From Zelopaecilomyces penicillatus (lineage: Eukaryota > Ascomycota > Sordariomycetes > Hypocreales > Pseudodiploosporaceae), in the NCBI GenBank assembly GCA_005765155.1, contig VCCP01000004.1, forward strand, positions 4,960,001 through 5,024,000: 64,000 nt of DNA. Reading direction: 5' to 3'. Under the pieces are notes generated by a model. The model had not been told where the DNA came from, ran no database searches, and saw nothing but the letters and a program-made list of their open reading frames with translations. Numbering within the stretch: the first letter of the stretch is position 1; each line of letters begins with the position of its first letter. The translations under genes were made by a program, and so were the position numbers. Shown piece by piece: positions 34,807 through 46,555 of this stretch.

Positions 34807-36125
34807 ATGGATGAAATCTTCGAAGATGATCCTGCCAGCCGTCAACAGCCGCAAATCTATGGTATCAGGCATGGCCGATATCGAATTGATAGGGGGGGGG
34901 TATCCGGAGAAATGATATTCCTAGCAGCCCTGACACGCCAAGCCCCTGCCATCCTAGCCTTGACGATATTACGCCTTGTCCAAGCCCGCGCCGACGAAAT
35001 AGCCGGAGTCAAAGCCCTTCATTAGCTCTATCTCAACAAAGGTATCGAAGTCGCAGTCCAAGACAGCCTTTACAGCTAATTGAGGTGCCAAACAAGTCAA
35101 AGCAACGGGCAAAGGAACTTACACAAGACGAACGGGTTGAAATCAGAGGACTTGAACGCTTTATGCATCTCTCGAATAAGGAAATCTGGAATATCATGGG
35201 TTACACAGAAAAGCAGATTAGGCAGGCCTTAAATGGTCTATTAACACCATAAAAATCGAAGATTCGGAAGAGTAGTATCTCTGACGAGCTTAAGCAAATC
35301 CTTAATAACTTTATTAAGGAAGATCCTATATATAAGAAGATATCTTGGCAGGACCTTCGGTTCTTTGTTCCCGGGTTCGAAAACGTTGGCTTTATAGTGC
35401 TTAATCGATGTATGAAGGAATTGGGATATACCCGACGCCGTTGCAAGAAGAAAGTGAAGACTTCAGATAGAATCCGGACAGCCCGTGTTAAGATGTGCTG
35501 CGAATTATTGAGGTCACTTCCTGAACCAGAAGACTGGTTAAATATACCTATTTGCTTTTCGGATGAGACTTGGGTTATGAATAAGACGAACGGTGTGAAG
35601 TTCGTCACTATCCACGAGACCGAAGATCCTATGTTATTTCCTTTATTGCGTTACCGTGGCCATGGATGGATGTTTTTAGGGGCTATTTGCGGCCGGTACA
35701 AAGGCCCTGCCTATATCTGGCCGAAGCGTCAGACCGTTACAGCTGTTAAATATCAGGAAGAGATTTTACCACGATTTCGAGCCTTTCTTGCAGAAATGCA
35801 TCCGTCAACACGATTTATGTATGATAACGCGCCAGCCCATTCAGCAATTTCAACACAAAATTGGATATTAGAATCTGGGATCAATGTTATATGGTGGGCC
35901 CCATATAGTCCTGATCTTAATCCTATAGAGAATGTTTGGTCGTGGATGAAGACTTGGATTGATGAAAATTATAATACAGAAATCCTTTCACTTGTGGCTT
36001 TGGAAGAAGCAATGCATAAGGCGTGGGAAGCTGTGCCAGAGGCCTTGTTAATTGAATTAGCCTTAGGCATGCCCGCAAGGCTGCAACAGTGCATTGATCG
36101 GGATGGTTATGTAATGGATTTTTAG
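34807..36125 (+). pseudogene. Tc1-like DD34E transposase, frameshift and stop
   Basis: The reading starts at an ATG at 34807 (MDEIFEDD) and moves to another frame at a G9 run (34892-34900). It then stays open to the TAG-type end at 36123-36125, apart from a TAA at 35250-35252. Order: a Ser/Pro/Arg-rich N-terminus, a helix-turn-helix region (about 35105-35250, with the ERVEIRGLERF segment), then the DDE catalytic domain. Catalytic residues are the Asp of FSDETW (near 35560), the Asp of YDNAPAH (near 35822) and the Glu of PDLNPIENVW, with 34 residues between the last two, hence DD34E. The last 243 codons (from 35397) are uninterrupted. The TAA may come from a C-to-T change, as repeat-induced point mutation makes, but one site proves nothing. 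The copy could still move if another copy supplies transposase. Confidence 0.88.
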
Positions 36126-36191
36126 TATGTCATTTATATGTCACTCCCTAGGTAATTTCCTAATATAACTACAAATATATACACTCGTTTA

Positions 36192-36257
36192 ATCAACCAA
36201 CCAAAAAATTGGATGTGGGGCATGTATCCTGCCGCCCTTTGTAATCCTTGTAGGGTG
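36192..36257 (-). repeat. right terminal inverted repeat (66 bp)
   Basis: Exact reverse complement of 34603-34668; ends next to the right TA. Confidence 0.95.
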
Positions 36258-36259
36258 TA
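36258..36259. other. right TA target-site duplication
   Basis: TA directly after the right terminal repeat. Confidence 0.85.
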
Positions 36260-39200
36260 AGTATGGGGGCCCCCATGTCAAAACCACGCGCATGACATGG
36301 ACTGACTACGCAGTAACCATTCTGGCGGAGTCCGCTGCGAGATAGGAGCCTTGCTGTGGGTGCAAGGGCATGTGTGGCGGCATAATCAACTACTACAAGG
36401 AGTTCCTCCGGAGCGGAGGTTGGTCTGACAAACAATCCCCAGTGTGCGTTTGAAGCGGGACACGAAGTGTTGACAAGGCTAAATCCTCACATCGCCCCCA
36501 GTCGTGCAATATTTTCACTAAATTATTAGTGTCATGCTAGAAACGTACCCGGAGCCTGATTGCCTGATAATCTGCTATTATTAGGAGGTGAAGAAATGCA
36601 AAACATATCAATGCCAGCAGATATCAGGCTGGACATACCCAGTTTGATGAGAGGAAACAAAAACATAATCAGCAAACGATATTATTAACAACCTTTGGTC
36701 TGATACAATTATGCTGGATGCCACCACCCCTTCTACTAGTTCGCATATGCCTCGCCTCTAGTCGCCTCGCATTGTGATGCGCGAAAGTCTCTTCGGCAAA
36801 CGAGCCACACAGCCCTACCCTGACAGGATGGTTGGGGTCTGAACCTAGTGCAAAGGTCTGGTAATTTTAACTGGGTAATTAATTACCTACCAGACCTTAC
36901 TCACACCTAGGTGTTGTCATCCTGGAGGATTTCGTTGCCGCGCCATCGCATCGCAGCCAATGACCCAATCGAGACGGTTAAACGAGTGTGTGTTGGTAGC
37001 AACCAAAAGTACTGCACACGTCAATACTCCGCCCGTCTCAGGTCAAGAATATACAATGGGCGGAAGTCCGATCGATCTCGCACTCGCCTGTGCTTAGTGG
37101 CCATGTATGCATATCTTGCAAGAAAATCGTGGCAATCTAAACGGAAGATGGTGGTAGGGTGTAGTGTTCGTCCATGAATCACCACTTCTAGCCTGGTTGT
37201 ATTATTACAAAGCTCTCCTCCCGCTGGTGCCGCAGCCACGTTTTGGGCGTTGCGTCTCGGAAGTTTCTTCGTCTGTTGTGCGGCGGTACTAACGGTTGTC
37301 GGTAAGCTCCACTATCATACACTACCCGATATCCGCGCCTGTATTCACGTCATACCATGAATTCCTTACCCTACAGACTCCAGTGTTGTACACCAGGTTT
37401 CATTTTCACATCAATAAATCTAGCGTTATTCTAATCATTGGGTAAGACAAGGGATTTCCCCGATGATGGCCACGATGGCCACTCCATGCTTAGGCGAACA
37501 GGTTTAACAAAATCTTGGAATAATGGTAAAAGCTGGAGACTGATCTTCAATTTCCTTAACTAATGGTGTCACATTCTGAACGTGTTACTTCGATGTCTAA
37601 CAAACCCAAGTCATTTCCCAACCGATTCAGACACTGAAAAAGCGATTTCATATTATAGAGAAAGAGATTAGATCTCGGAATGCATCATCTGCATATTTGA
37701 TTCATGCATGGCGTTCGGTTGAGTGTTCTGGATGGTACTCGGCACTAGTAAAGTCGTGCTTTGATACACCTACGACATGTATTGATCGCATATGCATCGG
37801 ATGTTAACCGGGCGGTGATGTGGAACGAAATCTCACGGATAACGGCACAGATAGGATTGCGAATGGACTATTGCTTTAATTCTTCATGCTTTAACGTGGA
37901 ACTCCGCCAACGGAACTCCGTCGTCATCCGGCCATAGTAAGCCGGTCAAACGCGGTCATCTTCTGCCGTTTATCGCGGGGCAGATCCATACACGCAAAAG
38001 GGCTAGCTGGCCTGAAAGGTATGAGTAGACATATGCCTAGTCATGAGAAACTATTCGATACACAGCAACACCTTCATCAGACGAACCCAGAGGCTCATTT
38101 ATGAGAGGCGGGTATGCAAGCTCTCTGTTCATGCAACATAAAGATAAGATCAAACAGGGTCAAAGTCCACCAAGCACAGGGACACCCATCTCCGACCCTC
38201 GCCTTTATTTTATGTCGAAGAAGGAATTCCATGCAGTCAGTTCTATTAGCTCACCTGGCCACGGCATAGTCGGCATGCATAGTCGGGCATGAGCGTTTGT
38301 TGACTCGCCGTAACTGCGAGGGTTTTTTCCTTTCTATGAATTAATTACTAGTCACTGCAAAGAAAAGAGCATGTTTTACGTATGTGCATATATCGCCTCA
38401 AACATGATCAGCCCCTGCTCACCTTGAGAGAAAGAAAGAAACAAAGGGGGAGAAAAGAAAGAAGAAAGAAGGAAAAAAGATCAAAGAGACATCAAAGATC
38501 AAAGAACAGCTGAGTCTAGACCAATCCCCTACATCAAACAGTCTCCCAACGTCAAACGGCTGCCGGAACTACCCGGTGGCTGGCGTTGAGCCAACAAAAA
38601 ACACAAACGCTTTTTAACACCAAAGCTGTGCTCACCACCAACAACAACCCCTCCATTATCACGCTACCTGGTTATAAAAGGAAAAAAAAACAAGAAGACA
38701 AACATCTCGAAAAGCAAACACCAAAAGCAAGGCCTCCCCCCCCTCCCCCCCTCTCTCCGCATGAAAAGCAAATGGAACCCAAGTGTTCGTTGGTGGTCGC
38801 AGCACACAAACACACACACAGTGCGCATAACACACGGGGACAAAGACAAATATTAACTCCCTGTCACAAAGGTCACAGCGCCGCTTTCTCGACAAAGCAC
38901 AACCGGAATGTTCTTTTTTGCTGTTGACGTTGTTTCGGTTTGTGCGTGAGCAACATTCACGGGATAAGACATCCATCCATCCATCCAAATTGTCTAGACA
39001 CAACAACTAACTACTGAATGGGTGGCGCACGGTGCTTTCGGCGCCCGCTCAGAAAGGTCTGAGGCAACATGGCGAGTACCGATACCTTTGGTAGGTACCA
39101 AGGTAATAGTCGGGTGTTACATGTTGATATCGTGTGATGCCTGCAATCACCATGTTGTGCAATATCCCCCCCGCCCCAAGCACATGGCTTGATATTTATT

Positions 39201-40210
39201 GATTTTCAAAAAGGACATGTCGGGCAACTTTGGCGAGGTGACAAGACAAGCCCGTGGCAGCCGAACGGTCTCCCCTCGCGTTTCCAGGTAATTAATCAGA
39301 GGAAAATGAGAACACAATGGCCGTTCTCTAACAAGAAACACACGGACCATCCGAAATCTTGCTCATAGTGATCCAAAAGAGGACTTTTATTGTTTCCTCC
39401 CTTGTTGATTACGTACCTTACCTAGGTAGTGCAGCAAATACTCTTTTTTCAGAGATAAGCGGGCTTACCTATGTATGTGCCGGTATTTGCCCAAAGTCGG
39501 CCGAAGCTTCACTCCACTCACTGATAATAACGGCGTAGCTTACTGCGCCCCCTCCCCCCAAAAAATCTATTGTCCTGTTTGTCTTTCCTTGTCGGGTGAG
39601 CAATACGTACCTGGTAGATAATCTACCTCCTAACCGACTACGCGAGCACAAGGGAGGGGATCCCTAGGTAAGTAGTTTTATGCTCCATGCATAACAACAA
39701 GGAAATATGCATGGTAAGTATTGTCCTTGGCCGGATATGATTGGCTGGCAAAATGACTGGCACTGCTCATGGTGGATGATCCTGGACACTTCGGAAATTG
39801 CAATCATCCTATTTTGACCAACACCAAGCCGCATGTGGCAAAGAACAGGGGATATGGGAAATGAGCTCTACTAAGGGGGGTGTAATGCAAGACAGACCAT
39901 TCACTTTCAAGGGTTCATACACAAAACAGTTTACACAATTTGCACTTTTATTCGTCTCATAAAATCCAAAAATAGGCTTGATAATAAATGACTTCCAGGA
40001 CACCGCCGCAGCCAGTGCTTTGACGAAGTGCCCCCGAAACGCCCGGCGCAATTAGAATATTAAGTACAACTCAAATGAACTTTGACCATTTCCGTTAATG
40101 CGAGTAGTATTCAGGAACCCTAGTTAAAACTTCTGTACATGTCCAACCAGATCCCACAATGCCTGTCGTGTCACTTTCGGGCTTCAACTCAAAGAGCTAA
40201 AGAAAAAAAT
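36260..40210. other. gene-poor region between transposon and GPI protein gene
   Basis: No coding region recognised in about 4 kb. It holds a small inverted repeat (36853-36898), a palindrome ATGGGGGCCCCCAT at 36263-36276 next to the transposon, purine-rich GAAA runs near 38430-38480, and GTACC words near 39090-39110 and 39410-39430. Confidence 0.55.
36853..36898. repeat. small inverted repeat, possible hairpin
   Basis: AAGGTCTGGTA (36853-36863) faces its reverse complement TACCAGACCTT (36888-36898) across an AT-rich loop of 24 bases that contains the self-complementary TAATTAATTA. The outer flanks also show a partial match (CCTAG words). It may be a remnant of a short inverted-repeat element. 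Confidence 0.5.
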
Positions 40211-40999
40211 TTAAGCGAAGACAATAGCGGCAACACCGGCGGCAGCGGCGAAGAGAGCAGAGCCGCTGAAAGCGGAAGCGCCGTTGACGGGAGGAGGATA
40301 GCTAAGAATAGCGAGTTAGCAAAAGTTTGCTCAATGGGTGTGTTTTTCAAGGTGTACTTACGTTCCGTTGGTGGCGGGAGGGCCAGTGACAACAGGAGGA
40401 GGAGTAGCAGTGCCAGTGGGGTTACCGGGGTTGCCAGGGTTGCTGGGGCCGGTAGGGCAAGGCACAGCAATGGTAGAGTACTCAACCGAGGTGAGGACGG
40501 TGGTGTAGCTCTTGGTGATGGCAGTGACCGAGTGAGTAGGGCAGACGGGGCCGACCTCAGTGGTAGGGACGGGAGCAGAAGGAACGGGGGTCTCGCTACC
40601 GGGGGGAGGGTAGACGGGGGTGACGGTGGGAGGAACGGGGTAGACCTCAGTGGTGTTCCAGTGGTGGGTGGGAGTAACGGTGGGGGTGACCGGGCAGATG
40701 GTGGTCGAGATAGCGACAGTCTCGGTGGAGACAATGGTGCTATGGGCCGGGCAGTCGGTGACGGTGGGGGCACAGTCGGTGACGGTGTGCACAATGGTCG
40801 TGTAGACGGTTGAGGTGGTCAAGGGAACCGTGTTGGTCACGACCGAGGTGCTGTGAGCAGGGCAGTCGGTGACGGTGGGGCCACAGTCAGTGACGGTGAC
40901 GAGCTCGGTGCTGTAAGCGGTCGAGATGGTGTCGACGATGGTGTCGTACTGGGCAGCGGCAGAGCCGGCCAGGAGAGCAGCAGCAACGGTGAAACGCAT
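40211..40999 (-). CDS. GPI-anchored Thr/Pro-rich cell-wall protein
   Basis: Two exons on the minus strand, 40999-40362 and 40301-40211, with a 60-bp intron (GTAAGT donor, TTGCTAACT branch site, TTAG acceptor), 242 residues. A signal peptide (residues 1 to about 16, cleaved after AAA) is followed by a Thr/Val/Ser-rich body. Two copies of a Cys motif ([17 protein letters not shown]) lie near residues 35-51 and 72-88, with further ICPVT and PVCPTHSVT motifs later. A Pro/Thr-rich stretch comes next, then a small-residue site around NGASAFSGS and a C-terminal hydrophobic tail, which is the usual GPI-attachment signal. Expected location is the plasma membrane or cell wall, heavily O-glycosylated. 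It resembles the fungal Ccg-6-like wall proteins, but the name is not secure. The intron splits off just the GPI signal, so splicing decides whether the protein is anchored. Confidence 0.83.
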
Positions 41000-43900
41000 C
41001 TTGAAGGTTGTAATTGGGTTCGTGAGAACGGAAGTGATAAAAGAATGGCTGAAAGCGAAAGCTTAGAGTGTGTATTGAAAGAATGGACGACCGAAGTCAA
41101 AGGCGAGTCAAAAGCTGTGATTGTGAAGAGGCTTAATGGGCTGAGGAGGAGGGAAAAAGAGTGAACCTGAGCGGAGGACGGTTGCGTATTAATAGGCAGT
41201 TCGGCCAAGCAGTGTCCAGCAGTATCGCCATACTACGTCTTAGTCGAACTGCAGAATTGGTCACTTCTCAGCGCCATCATCGATGGATACCCCCGGGAAA
41301 TTGCACCACGCCGCCTTTTCCCACGACGCTAATCCAGGGGTTAGCTGGTGGAGGCTGGTGGGGACCGCTTGTCGCGATCACCCCTCGCCGCTCCACCTCC
41401 TCTTTGAAAGTATTGGACGCGTTGGGATGCCTCCTTGCGAGCTGTTGCTGCATTCTGCAGGTACCATCCAGTGGCGCTGCACCAGTGCAAATGATGATGT
41501 GGGCCAACACAACCTTTTGCCTCCCGTGGGCGTTGGAAGCGGCATACCAGTCCTCCCATTTGCTGTCCGACCCCTGCTGGAGTCCTGGCCTATCTACCCA
41601 TGTAGCCAGGCTTGCACAGTACTTCATACGGAGTTGCCACTCCTTAACCAAAACTGGGTCAAGCATTGCCAAAGTTGGTAGCCTTCCAGCGTCTATAGAC
41701 ACCACCTGTGTTTGTAGACGAACGGGAAGAGCAAAAAAAGGAGTTCCAAGGATCTGCTCTTTGCTTCGCTGATGTGCGTCGGCCTAGAGGCGCTCATCTC
41801 GGGTCGACCAATTTGCCATGCTTCTGGTTGGCTCTTCCCGGAAATGCCGCCAGCGAACGACATGCGTAGGCGCGGGAGCTGCTTTTCGGTACATTGTGAT
41901 ATGCGAGCCTTCAATTTCGGGCGAATCCCTCCCAGCGGGCAGTTGAGCATCCTGTTGGCTAAGGCTGTCAGCAAATCAAAGCCTGTCCGAGACACGGGAC
42001 CGCGTTGAGAGTGCTGCAGCCGCCATTGCAAGCCGGTAAATGCTACGTACGGTATATGTGTGGAAAATGCGGAGATGATGTGTTAATTGAAGTTGTAAAA
42101 GCGCATTGAGTACCAAGGCTGGCATTTCGTTTGCGTGTAAGCAGGGACCTGGTGTAGTACTAGTCGCGCCTGCCCTGGGCCCGTAAGCAAGAAACGGAAG
42201 CCGCAAGAAGAGGAACCTTCAATACTCTGTTCCAAGGCACTTTCCCCATATTTGGCGGGCACGATCATAATGGGGCCTACAGGCTCCATCTTTTATTTCT
42301 ACAGGTACCTTGCCGCTTTGTGCATCTGATGCGCGCGCACATGAGCTAGCACTATGGAAGCACAAACATGAGAAATGGGGTAGAGAGACATGCATTGTGG
42401 CTAATGCAGGAGAGCCCGTGCATAAACAAACGGACCGCTCCACCGCTGCCCTTCGTCTTTGCTGCTAGATGAACGAACTTTCCCATTCAACCATCGAAAG
42501 GCACGAAGTGTGGCCTAGTGACGATTTCCCTCGTGTGCAGAAACCTATCCAGATTGCGACAGCTTAGGGTGTCAAGGGGCATGCGGGCACTTTTCGCAAC
42601 CCTCGCTCGAGTGTGCTGCTTGTCAACTGTTCTCACTCACCCATCCATCCATCTTTGATCGTTTGTCTGTGTGTCACTGCCTAATCTCAACTCGGACGTG
42701 GCTGTTTCGCCCCATTGAAAAAAACAACTCGCGTGCTCATTCAGCTTGGCGCTTTGATCCATGCGCTGCCAACAAACTTCCAGAAGCTCCTCCAGAGTTG
42801 GCCAAGGCTCGACACTGGCTAGGGGCCTGCATTCCCACTTCTTGGCTGCTGCCCTTGCTGAAGGGATTCATCTTTTGTCTGTGAGAGATGTCATATTGTC
42901 TTTACACGCGACGCGTGTTTTCAGGACAAAGTGTTTTGAACGTTATTATAGTACGCCATCTCCTTGTTCGACTACGGAGTACTAGTGATGATGATGATGA
43001 CTCCCTAGTTAAGACAGCAAAAGCAGTGCTGCATCTTGGTTGATACGTAAGAAGATGGATGCCACACCAAAGCATAAAAAGCTGACCACACCTGCACAGT
43101 GTTTACAAGCAGCGCAGGCACTCCAACCGCCATGACCGCCCATCCCCTATCTGGTAGCATTACACCTAAATGCCTGTACCTGTAATAATAGGCACAAGCT
43201 TGCACAACGGACAATGGCGGCCCAAAGGGGAAGACGGCGTTGGCGCGTGCGCCATTGCTACACTAATGCAGGAACCATCTTCATTTGCCCGCTTCTCGAC
43301 ACCTTCTCCTCCTACGAGCCCTTGTCAACGGCCTGGTGAGCCCCTCATCAGCGCTTCCATACGCAGTACAATTATTCTGTCCACCAATCGCCCTGCCGTT
43401 TGTGACCTCCTAATTCCAGAGTTGTTCCTCCCGGTGGCGGCAGTCAAAGCCGGGGGGCTTGGGGGGAGAAATGCAGTTTGACAAGAAAGGGCGAGGTCCG
43501 CCCGACGCGGTGCCTTTTGGCGCCGTGCCAAGGAGCGGCGACATCAGACGAAAGTGTGCAGCTGGAGCGTCTTCTGTCCACATTGCCGTACGAAGCAGTT
43601 GCGCCGTGTTGGCGACCGTTGGCCATCCTCATTAACCGGCCGAGATAAGAATGGCGGTGGCCCGAAGCTACTTGCAGAATTGAATCACCGCAGCACAGGC
43701 CAGCAGTGTCGGGATGCGAATGAAATCACCGCCCCCAGCTTCTCCATTGGGCTCCAGGATTGCGAGCTGGGGCTCCAACAGGACCAACAGGAGCAACCGG
43801 ACAGGGGAACGACTATCCAGCAAAATTTAGTTTGCCCATACAGTGCAGCGTGTACATGCATTTCCCCAATATTAATCTTACTATTAATGGAATCTGCCGT

Positions 43901-46555
43901 TCATCGGCTTACCTTGTTGCTGACGCCAATGAGACCTTAACATTGGAGCACCAATAATGATGGCAAAGTACACCTAAATCACCAAGAACACCGATGTCTT
44001 CCTGAACGCGGTGTGTGTAACGGCAAAGCTCAAAAGAAGGCCAGTGAAAACTCAACTCCCTGGTCGTCCATTTCCTTCAAGTATAGCCCTGGTCCGCCCC
44101 TTAAATCGCCGCGTCTGCGTAGTAGTATATCTCTACGCCTCTACGCGTCACGCTCAGCGCTCGCCCTTCCGCCCTTAGGCAATCTCATCTCGCAGCTGGC
44201 CCATCGAGTTTTGCCTTGGCGTCTAACCGCCATGGCACCCGCTCCATCGTCAGTCTGTGGAGTCCTTCTTGTCGCACCATGGCGCACAGTCTTTTTTCTT
44301 CTTTGCTTTTTGCCGATCACTGCCAACATTCGAGCAATAATGACGTCGTCTTCAACAGTGACTTTTCATTCACAAAGAAGGCCCATCAATCGCTATGGCT
44401 CTTCTAGGACATGTACTACTTTTTTCTTGCTCTTGTCGGGTTGAGAACCTGACTCGGTGCGAAAAATTTATGTCATCCTCTTACGACTAAGCTTGCGTCT
44501 AGCGTTCTTTGAAGACTAGAGAAATAATAACTACAATACAAGCTTTGCTACTAGGTACCTACAGATAACCAAGCGGTAAGTAGCCCGATCGTGCTGGGAT
44601 CGCTGAACGCCACAACTGCGCAGTAAATGCTTAGTTGTGTTCGTTGAAGATCCGCAAAAACGTGCTATGGTTGTTCTTCTAACCCGAATGGAAGCGAGCC
44701 TCGAGTTCTGTGCGTTTTATTGTGCAAAACAGTGATCCATTGGGGTCATAGACCAGCGGACAAGGGTCAGGATAAGGCCCGGAGATTCTTCGAAAAGGGA
44801 TTCTCTAATTTTACCTCGTGCCATTCTCTGGCTAGCGAAGTAGCTGGCGTCTAATAATTCTCTTGGCGGGTCCTTAAGGCGTTGCTACTCTGCGCTGTCC
44901 TCCGCAAATACCATTATGGCGGTGAGGTATAGATACTTGGGTTAGGAGCGTGCCACCAGGAACTTCGGATGCGCCGTGGTCCAACATGCGATGGGTTCAT
45001 TACCGACCACAGTTACATCGGGAATCAAACTTCGGATGTCCATCGTCAGCCCCCATTTGCAACTTTCCCTATTGCTTGCTCGAGTTGCTATGTCGCAAGA
45101 GTCTCTGCCTCATCATTTTCACAGTTTTGTCTCTCAGACTATCGCTAAGAGGGAAATGCCTGCAAATACCCGCCTCATCAACGAGTTTTTGATAAGAGGA
45201 ATGAAGAGGCAAGCCTCGGCTAACTTTTCAGCTCAACAGCCTCTCTAATTCTCCGCATTGTTCAATGCCTTTTAGTACCACGAACGAGCCGTCGGCTCCC
45301 AAACCCGATATTACCGTGCAGAGGATGCTATACCAATAGAGCTGGAGATAGACAGCAGCTCATAGGCACAATTCACATTTCATGACCCAGTAAGAGGCAG
45401 TATATATGCCCTCATTAGGAATCGGACGATGAAAAAGAAATCGGATTGAGATTTGGCTTTGCTAATATGACGTCTCAGCAAGCCTTTGCGATTGGATCCA
45501 AAAGCCGGTCAAAGCGAAAATGTGTTGCATGGTATTGCCATCTACGATATGGAACCAACAGCCTTTGCAGTTCTCATGCTTCCACGAGCCCGACGAGTCC
45601 GAACATCAACATTGCACATGAAGCCAAAAGTTGTTGGATTGGCACAACCTGTCTATCAAAACCGGGCACAGCTCATTGCATTCTACAGGCTCAACTGATG
45701 CTACAGTAGGATCGACGCCGATGTTGGCTGCTCAACATGCTGGCACTGGTCGACTTCTAGATTTTTTTTGTGATTCATTGAAATACTTGTGTGACATGCA
45801 GATTTGTCTCTCTGGCGAACTTCGCCGAGTCAAAAGCCTTGTGGTTTCAAATCTGAGGTAGGCCAGGATTTGAAGGAACCAATATCCTATCCCACTGTAA
45901 ACGTTATGTGCCTTCGTAGCTGCTTGCAATTGGTGCAGCATAGCTGTCGCCTACCTGAACGCAGACCGACAAGTAATAAATTGGCAGAGCTCCCCCCAGC
46001 TTTTGGCCTGCATTTCGTCGCTGCACCATACCGTATGGTTGTCAGAACCCGCCTGGTCCTCTGACGACAGGTGGGGGGGATTTTTTTGATGCCAGCGCAC
46101 AGTAATTATCTCCGTGCCCACAGAGTCAGATTTGTCCGAAAATCTTCCGTCCCAAACCTCACCGAATACAGGACCCCCACATTCGGCACCAGCCTGCACC
46201 GACTTTTGGAAATAGCGAATAAAGACGCACATCACCCCTCCGAAGCGTTGTCGAAATACCACCTTGAGATTGATCAAACCTCGCCTTGGCTTTCGGTCTT
46301 GCGGTCTGTATAGCGAGTAGGACAGCGAGCAACCCGTTGAAAACAAAGCAACCTCCGCCTGCCTGGCCGAAGCCCCCCCCCCGATATCGTCTCGTCCCCG
46401 ACCCAGGGATGCCTCCACGGTAGCCCCGTCGCCGCCCAACCGCAACAAGCATGCTGGATGCTGCATACACCAGGCTGCCGGAATTATAGCAGCGTTCTCT
46501 CTGACGCACAGTCTCGCCCGCTGTTTTTGGTCCTCTTTGCATTGCCTTCTTTAGT
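41000..46555. other. 5.5-kb gene-poor region
   Basis: No gene recognised. Opposed open frames at 41161-41772 (plus, 203 codons) and 41277-41705 (minus, 142 codons) overlap; the minus one has somewhat better amino-acid make-up but no start context, intron or known motif. Frames near 44976-45248 and 45486-45698 could be decayed coding remnants. The right end must hold the LOS1 promoter. Confidence 0.5.

Larger units (their letters stand above)
34603..36257 (+). mobile_element. Tc1/mariner-type DNA transposon, complete ends
   Basis: A 1,655-bp element begins CACCCTACAAGG and ends in its reverse complement CCTTGTAGGGTG. The two ends are identical over 66 bases in opposite orientation and are flanked by TA on both sides, as expected for the Tc1/mariner target duplication. 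The inside carries a DD34E transposase gene in plus orientation. The perfect ends point to a fairly recent insertion, although the transposase is broken. The element sits in gene-poor DNA between the RTA1-like gene and the GPI protein gene and does not interrupt a recognisable gene. Confidence 0.93.

Noticed and set aside
40139..40813. 224-codon Gly/Asp/Arg-rich plus-strand frame
   Set aside because: It is the antisense of the GPI-anchored protein gene, whose signal peptide, intron and anchor signal are all in order on the minus strand.
41161..41772. Overlapping plus (203) and minus (142) codon frames next to the GPI protein gene
   Set aside because: Both strands open at once in GC-rich sequence; neither has a recognised product, intron or start context.
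45951..46542. Minus-strand frame of 171 codons just upstream of LOS1
   Set aside because: It overlaps the LOS1 promoter, has Gly/Arg-rich composition and another overlapping frame, and shows no family motif.
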